Shown in pieces: positions 20,321-30,349 of a stretch of 64,000 nt of DNA. Under the pieces are notes generated by a model. That model made no database searches. It saw only the letters and a program-made list of their open reading frames with translations, and was not told the origin of the DNA. The number at the start of each line of letters is the position of its first letter. Positions within the stretch are counted from its first letter, which is position 1. This DNA comes from Oscillatoriales cyanobacterium M59_W2019_021 (GTDB lineage: Bacteria > Cyanobacteriota > Cyanobacteriia > Cyanobacteriales > Geitlerinemataceae), in NCBI GenBank assembly GCA_015295945.1, contig DVED01000156.1, positions 1-64,000 of the forward strand, read 5' to 3'. The position numbers and the translations under genes are program-made.

Positions 20321-20869
20321 TTAATAAGTACTGCTATTGCGGCTTCCGCTTGAGTAGCAAACGCCATCGATCTCGCGTTTTAGGTCAGCTAAAGATAGTG
20401 AATTTTTACTGAGATCGACTTCGACAACTTTAGCAAATCCTTCGGCAATATGAGGCGGAAACTCGGAGAGCGCTTGCGCCATGCTCTCGATGACTTCTGT
20501 GGGAACTTTTCGCGATCGCTGCTGGTTCCAAACTTTACAAATTTTGATCGGGGCTTTCAGATACCACGCCATCCATTGCAGTGGTTCTTCTGTTGCTACT
20601 GCCACTTTTTTAAGGAATTTTAATCTCCAGGTGCGTTGTGCATTTGTTGCATCGTAAATGACCGTTTGTCTGGCATTGAGTGCCTCTTGTATTCGGGAAA
20701 TGAGAACGGCTTCGATTTCTTGCCAGTTGCCCTGTATGCTTTCATTGCCATATAGTTCGGCACGAATGCGATCGGGAGAAATAATAATGCTTTCATCGTT
20801 GAGACTATCCAGTTGTGCTGCAAAAGTTGATTTACCACTACCTGGTAATCCAATTAAAAAATGGTGCAT
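20321..20869 (-). CDS. P-loop kinase of the AAA_33 / polynucleotide-kinase-like type
   Basis: A 182-residue P-loop protein with Walker A GLPGSGKST at residues 7-15, followed by ISPDRIRAELYG, VIYDATNAQRTWR and a lid-like region. This matches small kinases related to T4 polynucleotide kinase and zeta toxin, which phosphorylate small molecules or RNA ends. The substrate cannot be told from sequence. No antitoxin-like gene is adjacent, so a toxin role is not supported. It converges on the giant glycosyltransferase gene 51 bp away and is separated from mutS by 95 bp. Confidence 0.8.
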   Translation of the reverse strand: MHHFLIGLPGSGKSTFAAQLDSLNDESIIISPDRIRAELYGNESIQGNWQEIEAVLISRIQEALNARQTVIYDATNAQRTWRLKFLKKVAVATEEPLQWMAWYLKAPIKICKVWNQQRSRKVPTEVIESMAQALSEFPPHIAEGFAKVVEVDLSKNSLSLADLKREIDGVCYSSGSRNSSTY

Positions 20870-20964
20870 AATTTTTGATACTAATTGTCATTACCCCGTC
20901 TCAATGACCGACGAGAGTTCTCAAGTTTTTACCGTCTTCGCATCCCAAATTTTAACCTGACATT

Positions 20965-23664
20965 CTATTCGCAGGGGGAATCTCGCCGATCAAAAATGTC
21001 TAACTGTTCGATCGGAGATTTGGTTTTCACCTGATACTTTCCCTTTTTCTCCTGTACCGATTGTCCGGAACTTTTTCTCAGTCCGATCGCTATTTTACTG
21101 TGCTTTTCAATTTGTCCCATCACTTCCTTGGCACGCTTAATCACCGATGCGGGTAAACCCGCCAACCGTCCGGCTTCGATGCCGTACGATCGATCGGCGC
21201 CTCCCGGTTGAACTTGATGGAGAAAGACGATTTCATCGGGTAATTCTTTCACCGTTACTTGATAGTTTGCCACGTTATCTAAAATCGAAGCGAGTTCGTT
21301 GAGTTCGTGGTAGTGGGTGGCGAAAATGGTGCGAGAACCGATATCAGTGGCTAAGTATTCGGCAACAGCCCAAGCGATCGACAAACCGTCAAAGGTTGCC
21401 GTTCCCCTGCCAATTTCATCTAATAATACCAGAGATTTTGGCGTGGCGTGGTTGAGAATATTTGCCGTTTCGTTCATTTCTACCATAAATGTGGATTGTC
21501 CGGTGGCGATGTCATCGACAGCACCGACGCGGGTAAAAATGCGATCGCAAATCCCCAAAGTTGCCGCCGTTGCCGGGACAAAACTTCCGGTTTGCGCCAT
21601 CAGTTGAATTAACCCCGTTTGCCGCAAATAGCAACTTTTGCCGCTGGCATTGGGTCCGGTTAAAATAATTAAATCCGGCGCGTTTTCTTCAAAAATTCCC
21701 AACTTCGTGGAATTGGGAACGAAGAACCCCGCAGGCAGCGATTGTTCGACCACTGGATGCCGTCCGGCAACGATCGCCAATTCCCGACTCTCGACAATTT
21801 TCGGGCAACAATACCCCCGTTCTACGGCAACTTCAGCAAAGCCGCACAATACATCTAAGGCAGCAACGGCTTTGGCGATATTGCGAATTTGTTCGGCACG
21901 ATCGCCCACTTCCGATCGTAATTCAACGAAGATTTCATACTCCAATCGATTCAATTCTTCCTGAGCGTTTAATATTCGCGCTTCCCGTTCTTTCAGTTCC
22001 GGCGTAATGTATCGTTCTTCGTTAGTTAGCGTTTGTTTGCGAATGTAATTATCCGGCGCTTGTTCGGTTTTGGAACGGGAAATACTGATATAATATCCAA
22101 AGGTTTTATTAAACCCAACTTTCAGCGTCGAAACCCCCGTGCGATCGCGTTCGGTAACTTCCAAATTGGCAATCCAAGCTCGATCGCTCTCCAATTGTTG
22201 CCGCCTTTCGTCTAACTGCGCGTTCACCCCCGGACGAATTAAATTCCCCTCCTTAACGTGAATCGGTGGAACTTCGACGAGGTGAGCGTGCAGGCGCTGC
22301 GCCAAGGCTTCCAAAGCGGGGGACACCGTTTGCAGGGTTCGCAGGTAGGGAGATCTCCCCGTAGCACATAAGTGTGCCAACTCCGGCAACCTTGCCAGCG
22401 AGTCGGCAATGGCAACCAAATCCCGCGCGTTTGCCGCTCCAGAACCCGCCCGTCCCGTCAGCCGTTCCAAGTCGTAAATTTGCCGCAAAAGCTGTTGCAA
22501 ATCCTGGCGCAGGGTGAAGTTTGCCACCAACTCCCGCACCGTCTCCTGTCGCGCTTCGATCCCCTTGCGGTTCAGCAGGGGTTGCAGCAGCCAGCGCCGC
22601 AGCGCCCGAGATCCCATCGCCGTGCGGGTTTTGTCCAGTGCCCACAGCAGGGAACCGTAGCGACTGCCGTCCCGTACCGTTTGGGTGATTTCCAGGTTGG
22701 CGCGGGTTTGTCGATCGAGAATGAGATAATCGGCAATGGCGTAGGTTCGCAGGGGTTGCAACGGGATCGATCGCGGTTGGGTGGGTTCCCGCTTATCTTT
22801 CACCTCTTGCTCGAAGGTTTTCTCCAAATACTCCAACAAGCCGCCTGCCGCGCGAATTGCCAGGGGGAGGTGTTCGCATCCCAAGCCTTCGAGCGATCGC
22901 AACCGGAACCGCTGCAACAATCGCGATCGCGCTTCGGCTAAACTAAACGGTTGCTGGGAACGCAGGGAATAACAAAACACCGTGGGTAACTCCGGCGGCA
23001 ACTCCTCCGAGGTTTCCCCCGGACGCAGAATCGCCGTAGGATTGGGAGCATTGGTGGGAATCAGCACCTCCGAGGGTTGCAACCGCATCAACTCCTCCGT
23101 CAGTTGCGCCAAATCCTCCCCTTGGGTGGTGAAAAAGTCCCCGGTGGAAATATCCGCGTGCGCTAACCCCCAATGTAGGTTCGCCAGTACCACCGCCGCC
23201 AGGAAATTATTGCGACTGGCTTTGAGCATTCCCTCTTCGATCAGGGTTCCGGGGGTAATGACGCGAGTGATTTGTCGATCGACCATCCGTCCTTCCGACG
23301 CCGCATCCGAGGCTTCTTCCACCTGATCGCACACGGCAACGGCGATCCCCTTTTCCACCAACATCGCCGCATACCGATCGAGCGCGTGATGGGGTACTCC
23401 CGTCATCGTCACCCGTCCGATATTCTTACCCCCTTCCTTACTCGTTAGAACTAACTCTAATTCCCGCGCCAAGGTCACCGCATCTTGAAAAAAGCACTCG
23501 AAAAAGTCGCCAACTCGATACAGCAACAGCGCGTGAGGATACAAATCCTTGGTTTGCGTGTAATGCTGCATCATCGGCGATAGCTGGCTGCGATCGAGCG
23601 ATCGATAGTCGGAATGCGGCGCTTGGCGCGATGCGCGTTGGGAGTTAGGTGGGTCGCTGGTCAT
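20965..23664 (-). CDS. mutS: DNA mismatch repair protein MutS
   Basis: Mismatch-recognition ATPase of 899 residues. Visible: the mismatch-reading Phe-x-Glu motif in [10 protein letters not shown] near residue 53, connector and lever domains, the clamp region, and the C-terminal ABC ATPase with Walker [10 protein letters not shown] near 668, [12 protein letters not shown] near 745 and [10 protein letters not shown] near 780. It carries a short C-terminal extension ([10 protein letters not shown]), which resembles the beta-clamp-binding motif QLxLF. The start at 23664 is followed by a Ser/Gln-rich leader before [16 protein letters not shown]. Monocistronic; the upstream gap is filled with tandem short repeats. 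Confidence 0.97.
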   Translation of the reverse strand: MTSDPPNSQRASRQAPHSDYRSLDRSQLSPMMQHYTQTKDLYPHALLLYRVGDFFECFFQDAVTLARELELVLTSKEGGKNIGRVTMTGVPHHALDRYAAMLVEKGIAVAVCDQVEEASDAASEGRMVDRQITRVITPGTLIEEGMLKASRNNFLAAVVLANLHWGLAHADISTGDFFTTQGEDLAQLTEELMRLQPSEVLIPTNAPNPTAILRPGETSEELPPELPTVFCYSLRSQQPFSLAEARSRLLQRFRLRSLEGLGCEHLPLAIRAAGGLLEYLEKTFEQEVKDKREPTQPRSIPLQPLRTYAIADYLILDRQTRANLEITQTVRDGSRYGSLLWALDKTRTAMGSRALRRWLLQPLLNRKGIEARQETVRELVANFTLRQDLQQLLRQIYDLERLTGRAGSGAANARDLVAIADSLARLPELAHLCATGRSPYLRTLQTVSPALEALAQRLHAHLVEVPPIHVKEGNLIRPGVNAQLDERRQQLESDRAWIANLEVTERDRTGVSTLKVGFNKTFGYYISISRSKTEQAPDNYIRKQTLTNEERYITPELKEREARILNAQEELNRLEYEIFVELRSEVGDRAEQIRNIAKAVAALDVLCGFAEVAVERGYCCPKIVESRELAIVAGRHPVVEQSLPAGFFVPNSTKLGIFEENAPDLIILTGPNASGKSCYLRQTGLIQLMAQTGSFVPATAATLGICDRIFTRVGAVDDIATGQSTFMVEMNETANILNHATPKSLVLLDEIGRGTATFDGLSIAWAVAEYLATDIGSRTIFATHYHELNELASILDNVANYQVTVKELPDEIVFLHQVQPGGADRSYGIEAGRLAGLPASVIKRAKEVMGQIEKHSKIAIGLRKSSGQSVQEKKGKYQVKTKSPIEQLDIFDRRDSPCE

Positions 23665-23775
23665 TTGTCATTGGGGGTTTGGGGTTTGGGGTTGGTCATT
23701 CGTCATGGTCATTTGTCAGTGGTGAAAAACGACTAGTCACTAGCCACTAACAACTAACAACTAACAACTAACAAC

Positions 23776-24261
23776 TCACTCATGACTCCCGTTGAGAACC
23801 TCTTTCACGTCGGCAGCAGAAATTCCTAAAATTCGTGCTAAGGGGTTAATTAAAGTGGAATCAACGGATTTTCCGGCTGCCAGATCGTTGAGGTGTTGCG
23901 GGGAAACTTTGTAAGTATCGCAGAATTTGAGAAACTCTTGGGGACTGAGTTGCAGTGCTTTTTGTCGATCGACCAGCATAGCCGCGATCGCGCGCGGACC
24001 GGATTTCGGTCGTTCGGTTTTGGCGAGATACTTCTCCATCAGTTCCTCAACTTTGGCAGGATTGCCTCCTTTGGCGCGGAGGATATCCAAACAGGCGATG
24101 CGCAAGGCTTTGCGCAACTTATCTTGATCGTTCATCGCTTCGACGATTTCTCGCGCGTAAAAGGGATGGCAATAGCCAACTAACTCGCCTTCTCGATAAA
24201 TGGGAAGGTGAGGTTGTTCCGGTTGAAACTCCCACGACAAAGATTCCTGTATTTGGATCAT
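23776..24261 (-). CDS. Conserved cyanobacterial protein with C-terminal helical/HTH-like region
   Basis: 161 residues from the ATG at 24261. An in-frame extension to 24360 is not protein-like and is left out. The N-terminal half (WEFQPEQPHLPIYREGELVGYCHP) looks like a small beta domain. The middle is charged and helical, and the C-terminal 60 residues (LSPQEFLKFCDTYKVSPQHL ... ISAADVKEVL) resemble a helix-turn-helix or XRE-like arrangement. I do not know its function; a DNA-binding or adaptor role is inference only. The start lies 224 bp beyond the stop of the sulfotransferase fusion on the same strand. Confidence 0.65.
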   Translation of the reverse strand: MIQIQESLSWEFQPEQPHLPIYREGELVGYCHPFYAREIVEAMNDQDKLRKALRIACLDILRAKGGNPAKVEELMEKYLAKTERPKSGPRAIAAMLVDRQKALQLSPQEFLKFCDTYKVSPQHLNDLAAGKSVDSTLINPLARILGISAADVKEVLNGSHE

Positions 24262-24359
24262 AATTCGCGCATTCCTCAAGGAGCAATAGTTCAGAACTCG
24301 AATGGCAAAAATTGGATTGAATTTCGATTGCCAGGATCGTCGATCGCCGCATTTCTGCA

Positions 24360-24382
24360 AAGCTTCGAGGTTGATCGAAGCT
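24360..24382 (-). terminator. Possible hairpin terminator after the sulfotransferase-glycosyltransferase gene
   Basis: AGCTTCGA and TCGAAGCT form an eight-pair stem with a six-base loop about 100 bp past the minus-strand stop at 24485. Only a short T stretch follows, so the call is weak. Confidence 0.35.
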
Positions 24383-24484
24383 ACTATATTTTGGGGAAAC
24401 AGTCTGGGAGTATCGCTTGTGGATCGCGATCGTAGTGCGATTCTAACAAATTGGCGACCCCAATTTACAGTAAATTACGATCGG

Positions 24485-27400
24485 TTAACGACCTTTTCTC
24501 AAAATGGCGATAAATTCAGCTTCGTTACTTTGCAGGCACTCGAGTTCAAAGGGATAGGGAAGTTCCTGTTGACAGTACGTCAGAAATTCGGTAAAGGCTT
24601 CTGGCGTCCAAACATGGAAGTGAATGCTAAAGTCCATATCGACGAGCAAAAGTCGCAGGCGTTCGGATAGCTGGGTTTCCGGAACCCGATCAACCAATCG
24701 CACGTATTCTTCAAAGTGTTGAATTTGCGAAGTTTCCGGTCCTTCTCGATCGTCGCGGATCAGATGTTCTAACGTGGTGACGGGACGATCGCGATCGAAG
24801 GTATATCGCTTATCGGGAATTGCCAGATAAATCGTGCCGCCAGGTTTGACCACGCGCAGGTAATTTTTCAGCGTGGCGATCGGATTTTGGCAGTGTTCGA
24901 GCATATGATTGGCGATGACAAAATCCACGGAAGCATCGGGAATCGTTCCCAAAACTTCCCCATCATCGATGATATCTACATCGACTAACGGCAACTCGTT
25001 CAGTTCGGGATATTGCATCCGCAAATCGAACACCGAAAGACGATCAACGTAGCGAACTTTGACGGTTTCCGGTACTTGCAAAGGAGAATGCAGCGCACCC
25101 ACTTCGATGCCTTCTCCTTGGAGATATTGCGCGGCAATGGCACGGCGAACCCGATCGGCTTTGGCTTTGGGATCTTCGACTTCAGGTTCGGCAACGGTCG
25201 CGATTTCTTCTACTCGATTAAGTGTTTTTTTTTCCGAGGTTGCCATCCCGTTTAACTGCGGGTTGACAATTTCTATTTCGGTTAATTCTTTGAGATCTTT
25301 TTCTTTTAAAGTAGCGGCGATCGCACCGTTCGATTCCGATAGTAAAGCACCGAAAGGATTGCTATCCACTTCTATTTCATCAGGACGAGAAGCCGAATTT
25401 TGTGCCACCTCTGGATCGGTTAACTGCGAAGGATCGAACTCAACGGCGATCGAAGGGGGAAGTTCGTTAATGCTATAATCTTCTCGCAACCGCGTTAAAT
25501 TGGGATTGTAACACGGATCGTTATCGAGATATTTCTTCCACCGACTCCGTAAGATATTGGCTTCTTTTGCCAATCGCGCCAGTTTTTCCGGTGTATCTTC
25601 GTATCCGCGACTCTTTGATTCGTAATGGTATAAAACGACGTGGGGTAGGTAAATATTGCGGTAGCCGCGATCGACTAATTTCAAACAGAAATCCACATCG
25701 TTATACGCCACCGCCAGCGTTTCATCTAATCCGCCAACTTCGTCAAACACTTCTCGCCGACACATCAAACACGCACCCGTCACCGCCGAGAAATTATTCA
25801 CCGTTTTAACTTGACAAACATACCCTGGCGTGTCTTTCGGAAAAGCGCGATGGCTGTGTCCGGCAACGCCGCCGATGCCTAACATAATTCCCGCGTGTTG
25901 AATCGTATCGTCTTCGTAGAGAAGCAACGCACCAACCGCACCAATTTCCGGTCTTTGCGCCTGTTCTACCATCGCTTCTAACCAGTCTGGAACTAAGACT
26001 TTTGTATCGTTATTTAAAAAGAGTAAATAGTCTCCCGTGGCTTGGCTGACCCCAAAGTTATTAATCGTGGGATAGTTAAAGGGAATATCGAAAGGATAAC
26101 ACTTAAATCGATCGGGTTCTCGTTGCGTCCATCGCGCGATAATGTCCGCCGTTTCCGCTTCCGTACTGCCGTTATCCACCACCACCACTTCATAATTGGG
26201 ATAGGTCGTTTGCGCGAAAATAGAACTCAAGCAGCGATCGAGTATTTCCCCTAAATTGCGGGTGGGAATAATAATGCTGACTCGCTTGTAGTCGCGAATT
26301 TGATAGCGAACGGTATAGTTGCCAAAATATCCCGGAACGTCAAGAACCGTTCCCGGTTCACCGCGACGTTCGAGTGCCTCGGTAATGGCTTTTTTCGCCG
26401 CATCGTAAGCATAAGTTTTTACCTCTTGGTTTCCCGTTGCCGTCGATTCCGCATGCAGCCGCCAATGGTAGAGAATTTTAGGAATATGGTAAACTTTCTC
26501 CGTTTTTTCCGTCAGCCTCAACACCAAATCGTAGTCTTGGCTGCCTTCAAATCCCACCCGAAATCCGCCAATTTCGTTAACAAGCGATCGGCGATAAACC
26601 CCTAAATGACAGGTATACATCCGCGACAAAAACGAATCCGGACACCAATCGGGTTTGAAGAACGGGTGCATGAGTTGGTTATTCTCATCCACCTTATCTT
26701 CGTCGGAATAAATCATATCGGCATCGGGGTATTTATTGAGCAGTAATACCACCTCGTATAGCGCATCGGGAGTGATTAAATCATCGTGATCTAACAGTGC
26801 GATAAAGTCTCCCGTTGCCAGCGCGATCGCCGCATTGGAAGCGCGAGAAATATGTCCGTTTTCTTGACAAAACGTAACTTTAATTCGAGCATCTTTTGCA
26901 GCATATTCCTGTAAAATAGGTTTGATATGCGCCGCCGTGGAAGCATCGTCAGCTACGCACAATTCCCAATAGGGATAAATTTGATTTAAAACCGATTCGA
27001 TCGCATCTCGCAGAAACTTCTCCGGCGTATTGTAAACGGGAACGATAATGCTAATTGTGGGTTTGTAGCGAAACGTCGGCACGGTATCCGCCATTTTTCG
27101 CAAGTCAGCGGCACGGGGAAAATGCTGTGCCAGCCACTGCTGGTATGCCAAATCGTGTGCCGGAACGGCAACAACGGGAACCTGAGAACTTGGGGACAAT
27201 TTTCCGGCGATTTTCTGCCGCGTTTTCCCTAATGCTGCTTTCAATCCTTGTTGTCGGGAAACGTCAAAAAAAGCCTTGCCTTTCGATTTAATTTTACCTA
27301 ACGGTGCTTTTAACTTAAACCACAAGGTTCGCAATTTCCAGAACTTGGTATTTTCCATCGCCTGAATTTGGTTTCGTGCCTCTTGCAAATGGATTTGTAA

Positions 27401-29455
27401 CTGTTCGAGTGCCGAAGCTGTTTGATGGAGTTGCTGGTGAACCTGCTGATTTTCCAATCGCGACTGATAGAGTTGTTGGTGAGTTTGTTGAGCGTTTAAA
27501 ATCGATTCGTGCAACCGTTCGTGGGTTTTTTGTAACTCAATTCTGGCTTGATTTAACTGTTCGTGAGTTTGCTGCGATTCTAAAATCGATCGATTCAACC
27601 GTTCGTGGGTTTGCTGCGACTCCGTTCTGGCTGCATTCAACTGTTCGTGTGCGTTTTGAACGTCGCTCAAGGCTTGACGCAATCGTTCGTGAGTGTGTTG
27701 CGATTCCAGCCGAGTTTGATATAATTGTTCGTGTGCAGCTTTTAAATCTGCTTCGAGTTGTTTCTTTTGCCGTTTGTATTCTTCTAACTCCGCTTTAATA
27801 ATTTCACTATTCGATCGCTCGGCAAGTAATTGAGCTTCCTTCGTTGCTAGAACTTCCACAAAATTGGTCTCGTATAAATCGAGATGTTTGGCACAAATAT
27901 ATTGAATCAGCCGATGTCGATTTTCCGGTAGATTGCACCGACTCACCATCGAATCGAGGCGGAAGCGGTATTGAAATAGCACTTCGGGAAGGTGAGAAAA
28001 CTTCCAGCCTTTCTCCGCTGCCATCAGCCAAAAATCCCAATCTTCATACCCCAATCGATCGGGAATATTGCTGTCATATCCGCCGCAATCTTCCCAAACT
28101 TGTCGGCGAAACACCGCACAAGCATCGATATAGTTCCCTTTGACAATTAAATTGAGATCGAAATCGGGAACTTCGCGAACTTCTTGCTTATCCCCGAAAA
28201 TTTCCATATCCCCGTAGACGATTCCTACATCGGAATTTGAATCTAAAATCTCGATCGCCTTAGTAATATACTGAGGATAAATTTTGTTATCTGCATCTAG
28301 TGGCAAAATGTAGCGTCCTTTTGCCTGTCGAATGCCAATATTTCTCGCCTCTGCCAATCCCACATTCTTAGGAGTGTCGATAATATTGTAGTTCCGTTTT
28401 CTCAAATAATTCAGAACTTTCTCCGTAACTGGATCTCGCGAGCAATCGTTTACAACAATCAACTCGTAAACAGATTCTTGACAGTTTTGAACGCTGGCGA
28501 TCGCTTCTAGTAAATACTCCCCTTGGTTGTAGCAAGGAATGATGACAGAAACAGCAATTTGAGACGATGAGGTAGATGATGGCATGGATTGGACTTCGGG
28601 AGTTTTACTGGCAAGAGATAAGGGTAAACTTTCTGGGAAGTTTTTGGCCATCTCGATCGGTTGAGTGGCGTACGAACTGGGAATGTCGGCACTGCGGTCT
28701 AGATTGGACAACAAATCGAGATATTGGGGAGTTCGATCGCCGATTGTTTGAATGAGGGGATGGCTGGTTTTTAAGGTTCCAAATAATCGAGAGTTGTAAA
28801 GTTCTTTCAGGTTTTCGGGATTGGGATTGGTAAGATTTAAGTTGAATTTGGTTTGCAGTCGATCGACCAGTAAACTGGGGTTTTCTAAAATTGAATTGAT
28901 ATTGACCAGCAAACAGCGATCGGGATGGCGATCGTAAAAATTCAGCAAATGGCGGTTGTAAAATGCCCAAATTTGGAGTGCGTAATGCGGTCGTTCGTGG
29001 AAGGCTACACTGTGGAGGCGAACGATGGAATCAACCACATCCCAAGGATAGCGATACACGAACAAATATCTCGCTTCGGGTAATAATTCGTCCCAAAAAT
29101 CGAGAAGTAACGAAGTTCTCGGATCTTTCCAACCCCACAAATTTCGTTCTTCGGGTTGCCGACGATCAATTAAAGCTTGCGCCATTTCTCGATAATCGGT
29201 CAATTTAGCGCGATCGATCGTTTCGCTTTGGGTCCATCCCCAATCTTGCCATCCCGCCTCTTCTAGGTTACAACACGCTGGCAAAATCGATCGCTGGAAC
29301 TCGACAAAATCCACATCTTCAAAGTAACCTTTGGGATTGTGTTTATCCGCTTCCAGCAAGTTATTTCCCAGATCGATGCCGAGATTTTGAATGAAGGATG
29401 CCATCAGGGAAGTCCCCGACCTGTGCATTCCTGTAATAATTAAAACCTCAGACAT
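24485..29455 (-). CDS. Sulfotransferase / GT2 / coiled coil / GT2-GT2 / methyltransferase fusion protein
   Basis: 1656 residues. Domains: 1-230, PAPS-dependent sulfotransferase with the 5'-phosphosulfate loop TGMHRSGTSLM; 300-530, GT2 (SVIIPCYNQGEY, LPLDADNK); 552-680, coiled coil made of nine 14-residue units; 684-710, tail motif MENTKFWKLRT; 798-1030, GT2 (SIIVPVYNTPEKF, LLDHDDLI); 1055-1325, GT2 (SIIIPTRNLGEIL, LLFLNNDTKV); 1440-1656, class I methyltransferase (IANHMLEHCQNP, VKPGGTIYLAIPDKR). Likely builds, sulfates and methylates a surface glycan in the cytoplasm before ABC export by the adjacent wzm/wzt. The coiled coil suggests oligomerisation or a spacing role. The upstream methyltransferase gene is 59 bp away with a dispersed repeat between. 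Confidence 0.9.
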   Translation of the reverse strand: MSEVLIITGMHRSGTSLMASFIQNLGIDLGNNLLEADKHNPKGYFEDVDFVEFQRSILPACCNLEEAGWQDWGWTQSETIDRAKLTDYREMAQALIDRRQPEERNLWGWKDPRTSLLLDFWDELLPEARYLFVYRYPWDVVDSIVRLHSVAFHERPHYALQIWAFYNRHLLNFYDRHPDRCLLVNINSILENPSLLVDRLQTKFNLNLTNPNPENLKELYNSRLFGTLKTSHPLIQTIGDRTPQYLDLLSNLDRSADIPSSYATQPIEMAKNFPESLPLSLASKTPEVQSMPSSTSSSQIAVSVIIPCYNQGEYLLEAIASVQNCQESVYELIVVNDCSRDPVTEKVLNYLRKRNYNIIDTPKNVGLAEARNIGIRQAKGRYILPLDADNKIYPQYITKAIEILDSNSDVGIVYGDMEIFGDKQEVREVPDFDLNLIVKGNYIDACAVFRRQVWEDCGGYDSNIPDRLGYEDWDFWLMAAEKGWKFSHLPEVLFQYRFRLDSMVSRCNLPENRHRLIQYICAKHLDLYETNFVEVLATKEAQLLAERSNSEIIKAELEEYKRQKKQLEADLKAAHEQLYQTRLESQHTHERLRQALSDVQNAHEQLNAARTESQQTHERLNRSILESQQTHEQLNQARIELQKTHERLHESILNAQQTHQQLYQSRLENQQVHQQLHQTASALEQLQIHLQEARNQIQAMENTKFWKLRTLWFKLKAPLGKIKSKGKAFFDVSRQQGLKAALGKTRQKIAGKLSPSSQVPVVAVPAHDLAYQQWLAQHFPRAADLRKMADTVPTFRYKPTISIIVPVYNTPEKFLRDAIESVLNQIYPYWELCVADDASTAAHIKPILQEYAAKDARIKVTFCQENGHISRASNAAIALATGDFIALLDHDDLITPDALYEVVLLLNKYPDADMIYSDEDKVDENNQLMHPFFKPDWCPDSFLSRMYTCHLGVYRRSLVNEIGGFRVGFEGSQDYDLVLRLTEKTEKVYHIPKILYHWRLHAESTATGNQEVKTYAYDAAKKAITEALERRGEPGTVLDVPGYFGNYTVRYQIRDYKRVSIIIPTRNLGEILDRCLSSIFAQTTYPNYEVVVVDNGSTEAETADIIARWTQREPDRFKCYPFDIPFNYPTINNFGVSQATGDYLLFLNNDTKVLVPDWLEAMVEQAQRPEIGAVGALLLYEDDTIQHAGIMLGIGGVAGHSHRAFPKDTPGYVCQVKTVNNFSAVTGACLMCRREVFDEVGGLDETLAVAYNDVDFCLKLVDRGYRNIYLPHVVLYHYESKSRGYEDTPEKLARLAKEANILRSRWKKYLDNDPCYNPNLTRLREDYSINELPPSIAVEFDPSQLTDPEVAQNSASRPDEIEVDSNPFGALLSESNGAIAATLKEKDLKELTEIEIVNPQLNGMATSEKKTLNRVEEIATVAEPEVEDPKAKADRVRRAIAAQYLQGEGIEVGALHSPLQVPETVKVRYVDRLSVFDLRMQYPELNELPLVDVDIIDDGEVLGTIPDASVDFVIANHMLEHCQNPIATLKNYLRVVKPGGTIYLAIPDKRYTFDRDRPVTTLEHLIRDDREGPETSQIQHFEEYVRLVDRVPETQLSERLRLLLVDMDFSIHFHVWTPEAFTEFLTYCQQELPYPFELECLQSNEAEFIAILRKGR
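27371..27760 (-). repeat. Coding tandem repeat, 42 bp (14 residues) per unit, about nine units
   Basis: The protein reads LYQTRLESQHTHER, LRQALSDVQNAHEQ, LNAARTESQQTHER, LNRSILESQQTHEQ, LNQARIELQKTHER, LHESILNAQQTHQQ, LYQSRLENQQVHQQ and LHQTASALEQLQIH, then a final degenerate unit. Each is two heptads with Leu at position 1 and H/Q at the end. The DNA repeats every 42 bp with drifting similarity, as expected from internal duplication. Confidence 0.8.
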
Positions 29456-29460
29456 AGATT

Positions 29461-29510
29461 AAGTAATAAGTAATGGATAGGGTGTGTTGAGCGATAGCGA
29501 AACGCACCCT
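29461..29510. repeat. AAGTAAT heptamers followed by dispersed repeat copy 4
   Basis: AAGTAATAAGTAATGG at 29461-29476 precedes AGGGTGTGTTGAGCGATAGC GAAACGCACCC at 29479-29509. Both fill the short gap between the methyltransferase and the sulfotransferase fusion and probably separate or weaken co-transcription. Confidence 0.75.
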
Positions 29511-29514
29511 TTCT

Positions 29515-30345
29515 TTATGTAGGTACCTCTTTTTCAGGACAACGGGGTTCTTCAGTTAGCAATGGGGTCGATAATAGTCGAATGGGTTTATTTTTCAAGG
29601 CAATAAAAGTGGATCGATCGGCTTCTTCTCGAAATCGCATTTGTTCGTATTTGGGAATCATCGGCATATGACATTCGTACACCGAAGAAAAACCTACATC
29701 GATCAGTAAATTATATAGAGAAGGACGGGTTAACCAAACGCTCGTAGAATTACCGATCGACGCCCACAAAGTCTCATCTTCCGTGTAATTTCGTCCCCAA
29801 TATTCTCTGTTTTGGTAAAGATAAGACTGTTCTCGAGTTCGACTGACGTGGGTGTCAAAAATGGCTAGCCGAGTGCAAACTCTCTCGATATTTCGAGCAA
29901 ATTCAAACACATCCGGTGCGTCGAGATGGTAGAAAATCCCCAAACATAAAACAACGTCAAATTGACCGTATTTTTCCGGAGATAAATTCCGCACGTCATC
30001 TCGAACGAAATCGATTTTATCTAACCCTAAAACCGATTTTGTAAATCGCGCCTTTTCTAAATTCTCTTCTCGACCTTCGATTCCCACAACTTGCGCCCCT
30101 TGCAGCGCCAATTCGATGCCATATAACCCTTCAAGGCACGCCAAATCTAACACGCGCAACTCGGAAAACGATTGCCCGGTTAAGTCAGCAATTGCTTGTA
30201 AAAAACGCCGTACTTTAACTTCCGAACCTACTAGATGATTCCCGATCGTATATAACTCATCTTGGAGGCGAATGTTGTGATTCGTCCACGGGCCAAATCG
30301 ATCGATAATCTCCTGTTTTTTTTGCCGAATCGTCTCAATATCCAT
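29515..30345 (-). CDS. SAM-dependent methyltransferase, glycan cluster
   Basis: 276-residue class I methyltransferase. The SAM-binding strand-loop is VLDLACLEGLYGIELA (about 64-79), with a downstream acidic residue in VGIEGREENLEKA and motif DVVLCLGIFYHL near 132. The start ATG at 30345 lies four bases past the wzt stop at 30350, so the two are almost certainly one operon. A methyltransferase beside wzt fits methyl capping of the non-reducing end of a polysaccharide, which in some ABC-exported O-antigens stops elongation and marks the chain for Wzt. Acceptor not proven. Confidence 0.85.
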   Translation of the reverse strand: MDIETIRQKKQEIIDRFGPWTNHNIRLQDELYTIGNHLVGSEVKVRRFLQAIADLTGQSFSELRVLDLACLEGLYGIELALQGAQVVGIEGREENLEKARFTKSVLGLDKIDFVRDDVRNLSPEKYGQFDVVLCLGIFYHLDAPDVFEFARNIERVCTRLAIFDTHVSRTREQSYLYQNREYWGRNYTEDETLWASIGNSTSVWLTRPSLYNLLIDVGFSSVYECHMPMIPKYEQMRFREEADRSTFIALKNKPIRLLSTPLLTEEPRCPEKEVPT

Positions 30346-30349
30346 AGTG

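Noticed and set aside
20321-20869. Zeta-type toxin
   Set aside because: It has the P-loop kinase fold, but no antitoxin gene is adjacent. A general small-molecule or RNA kinase is the safer call.
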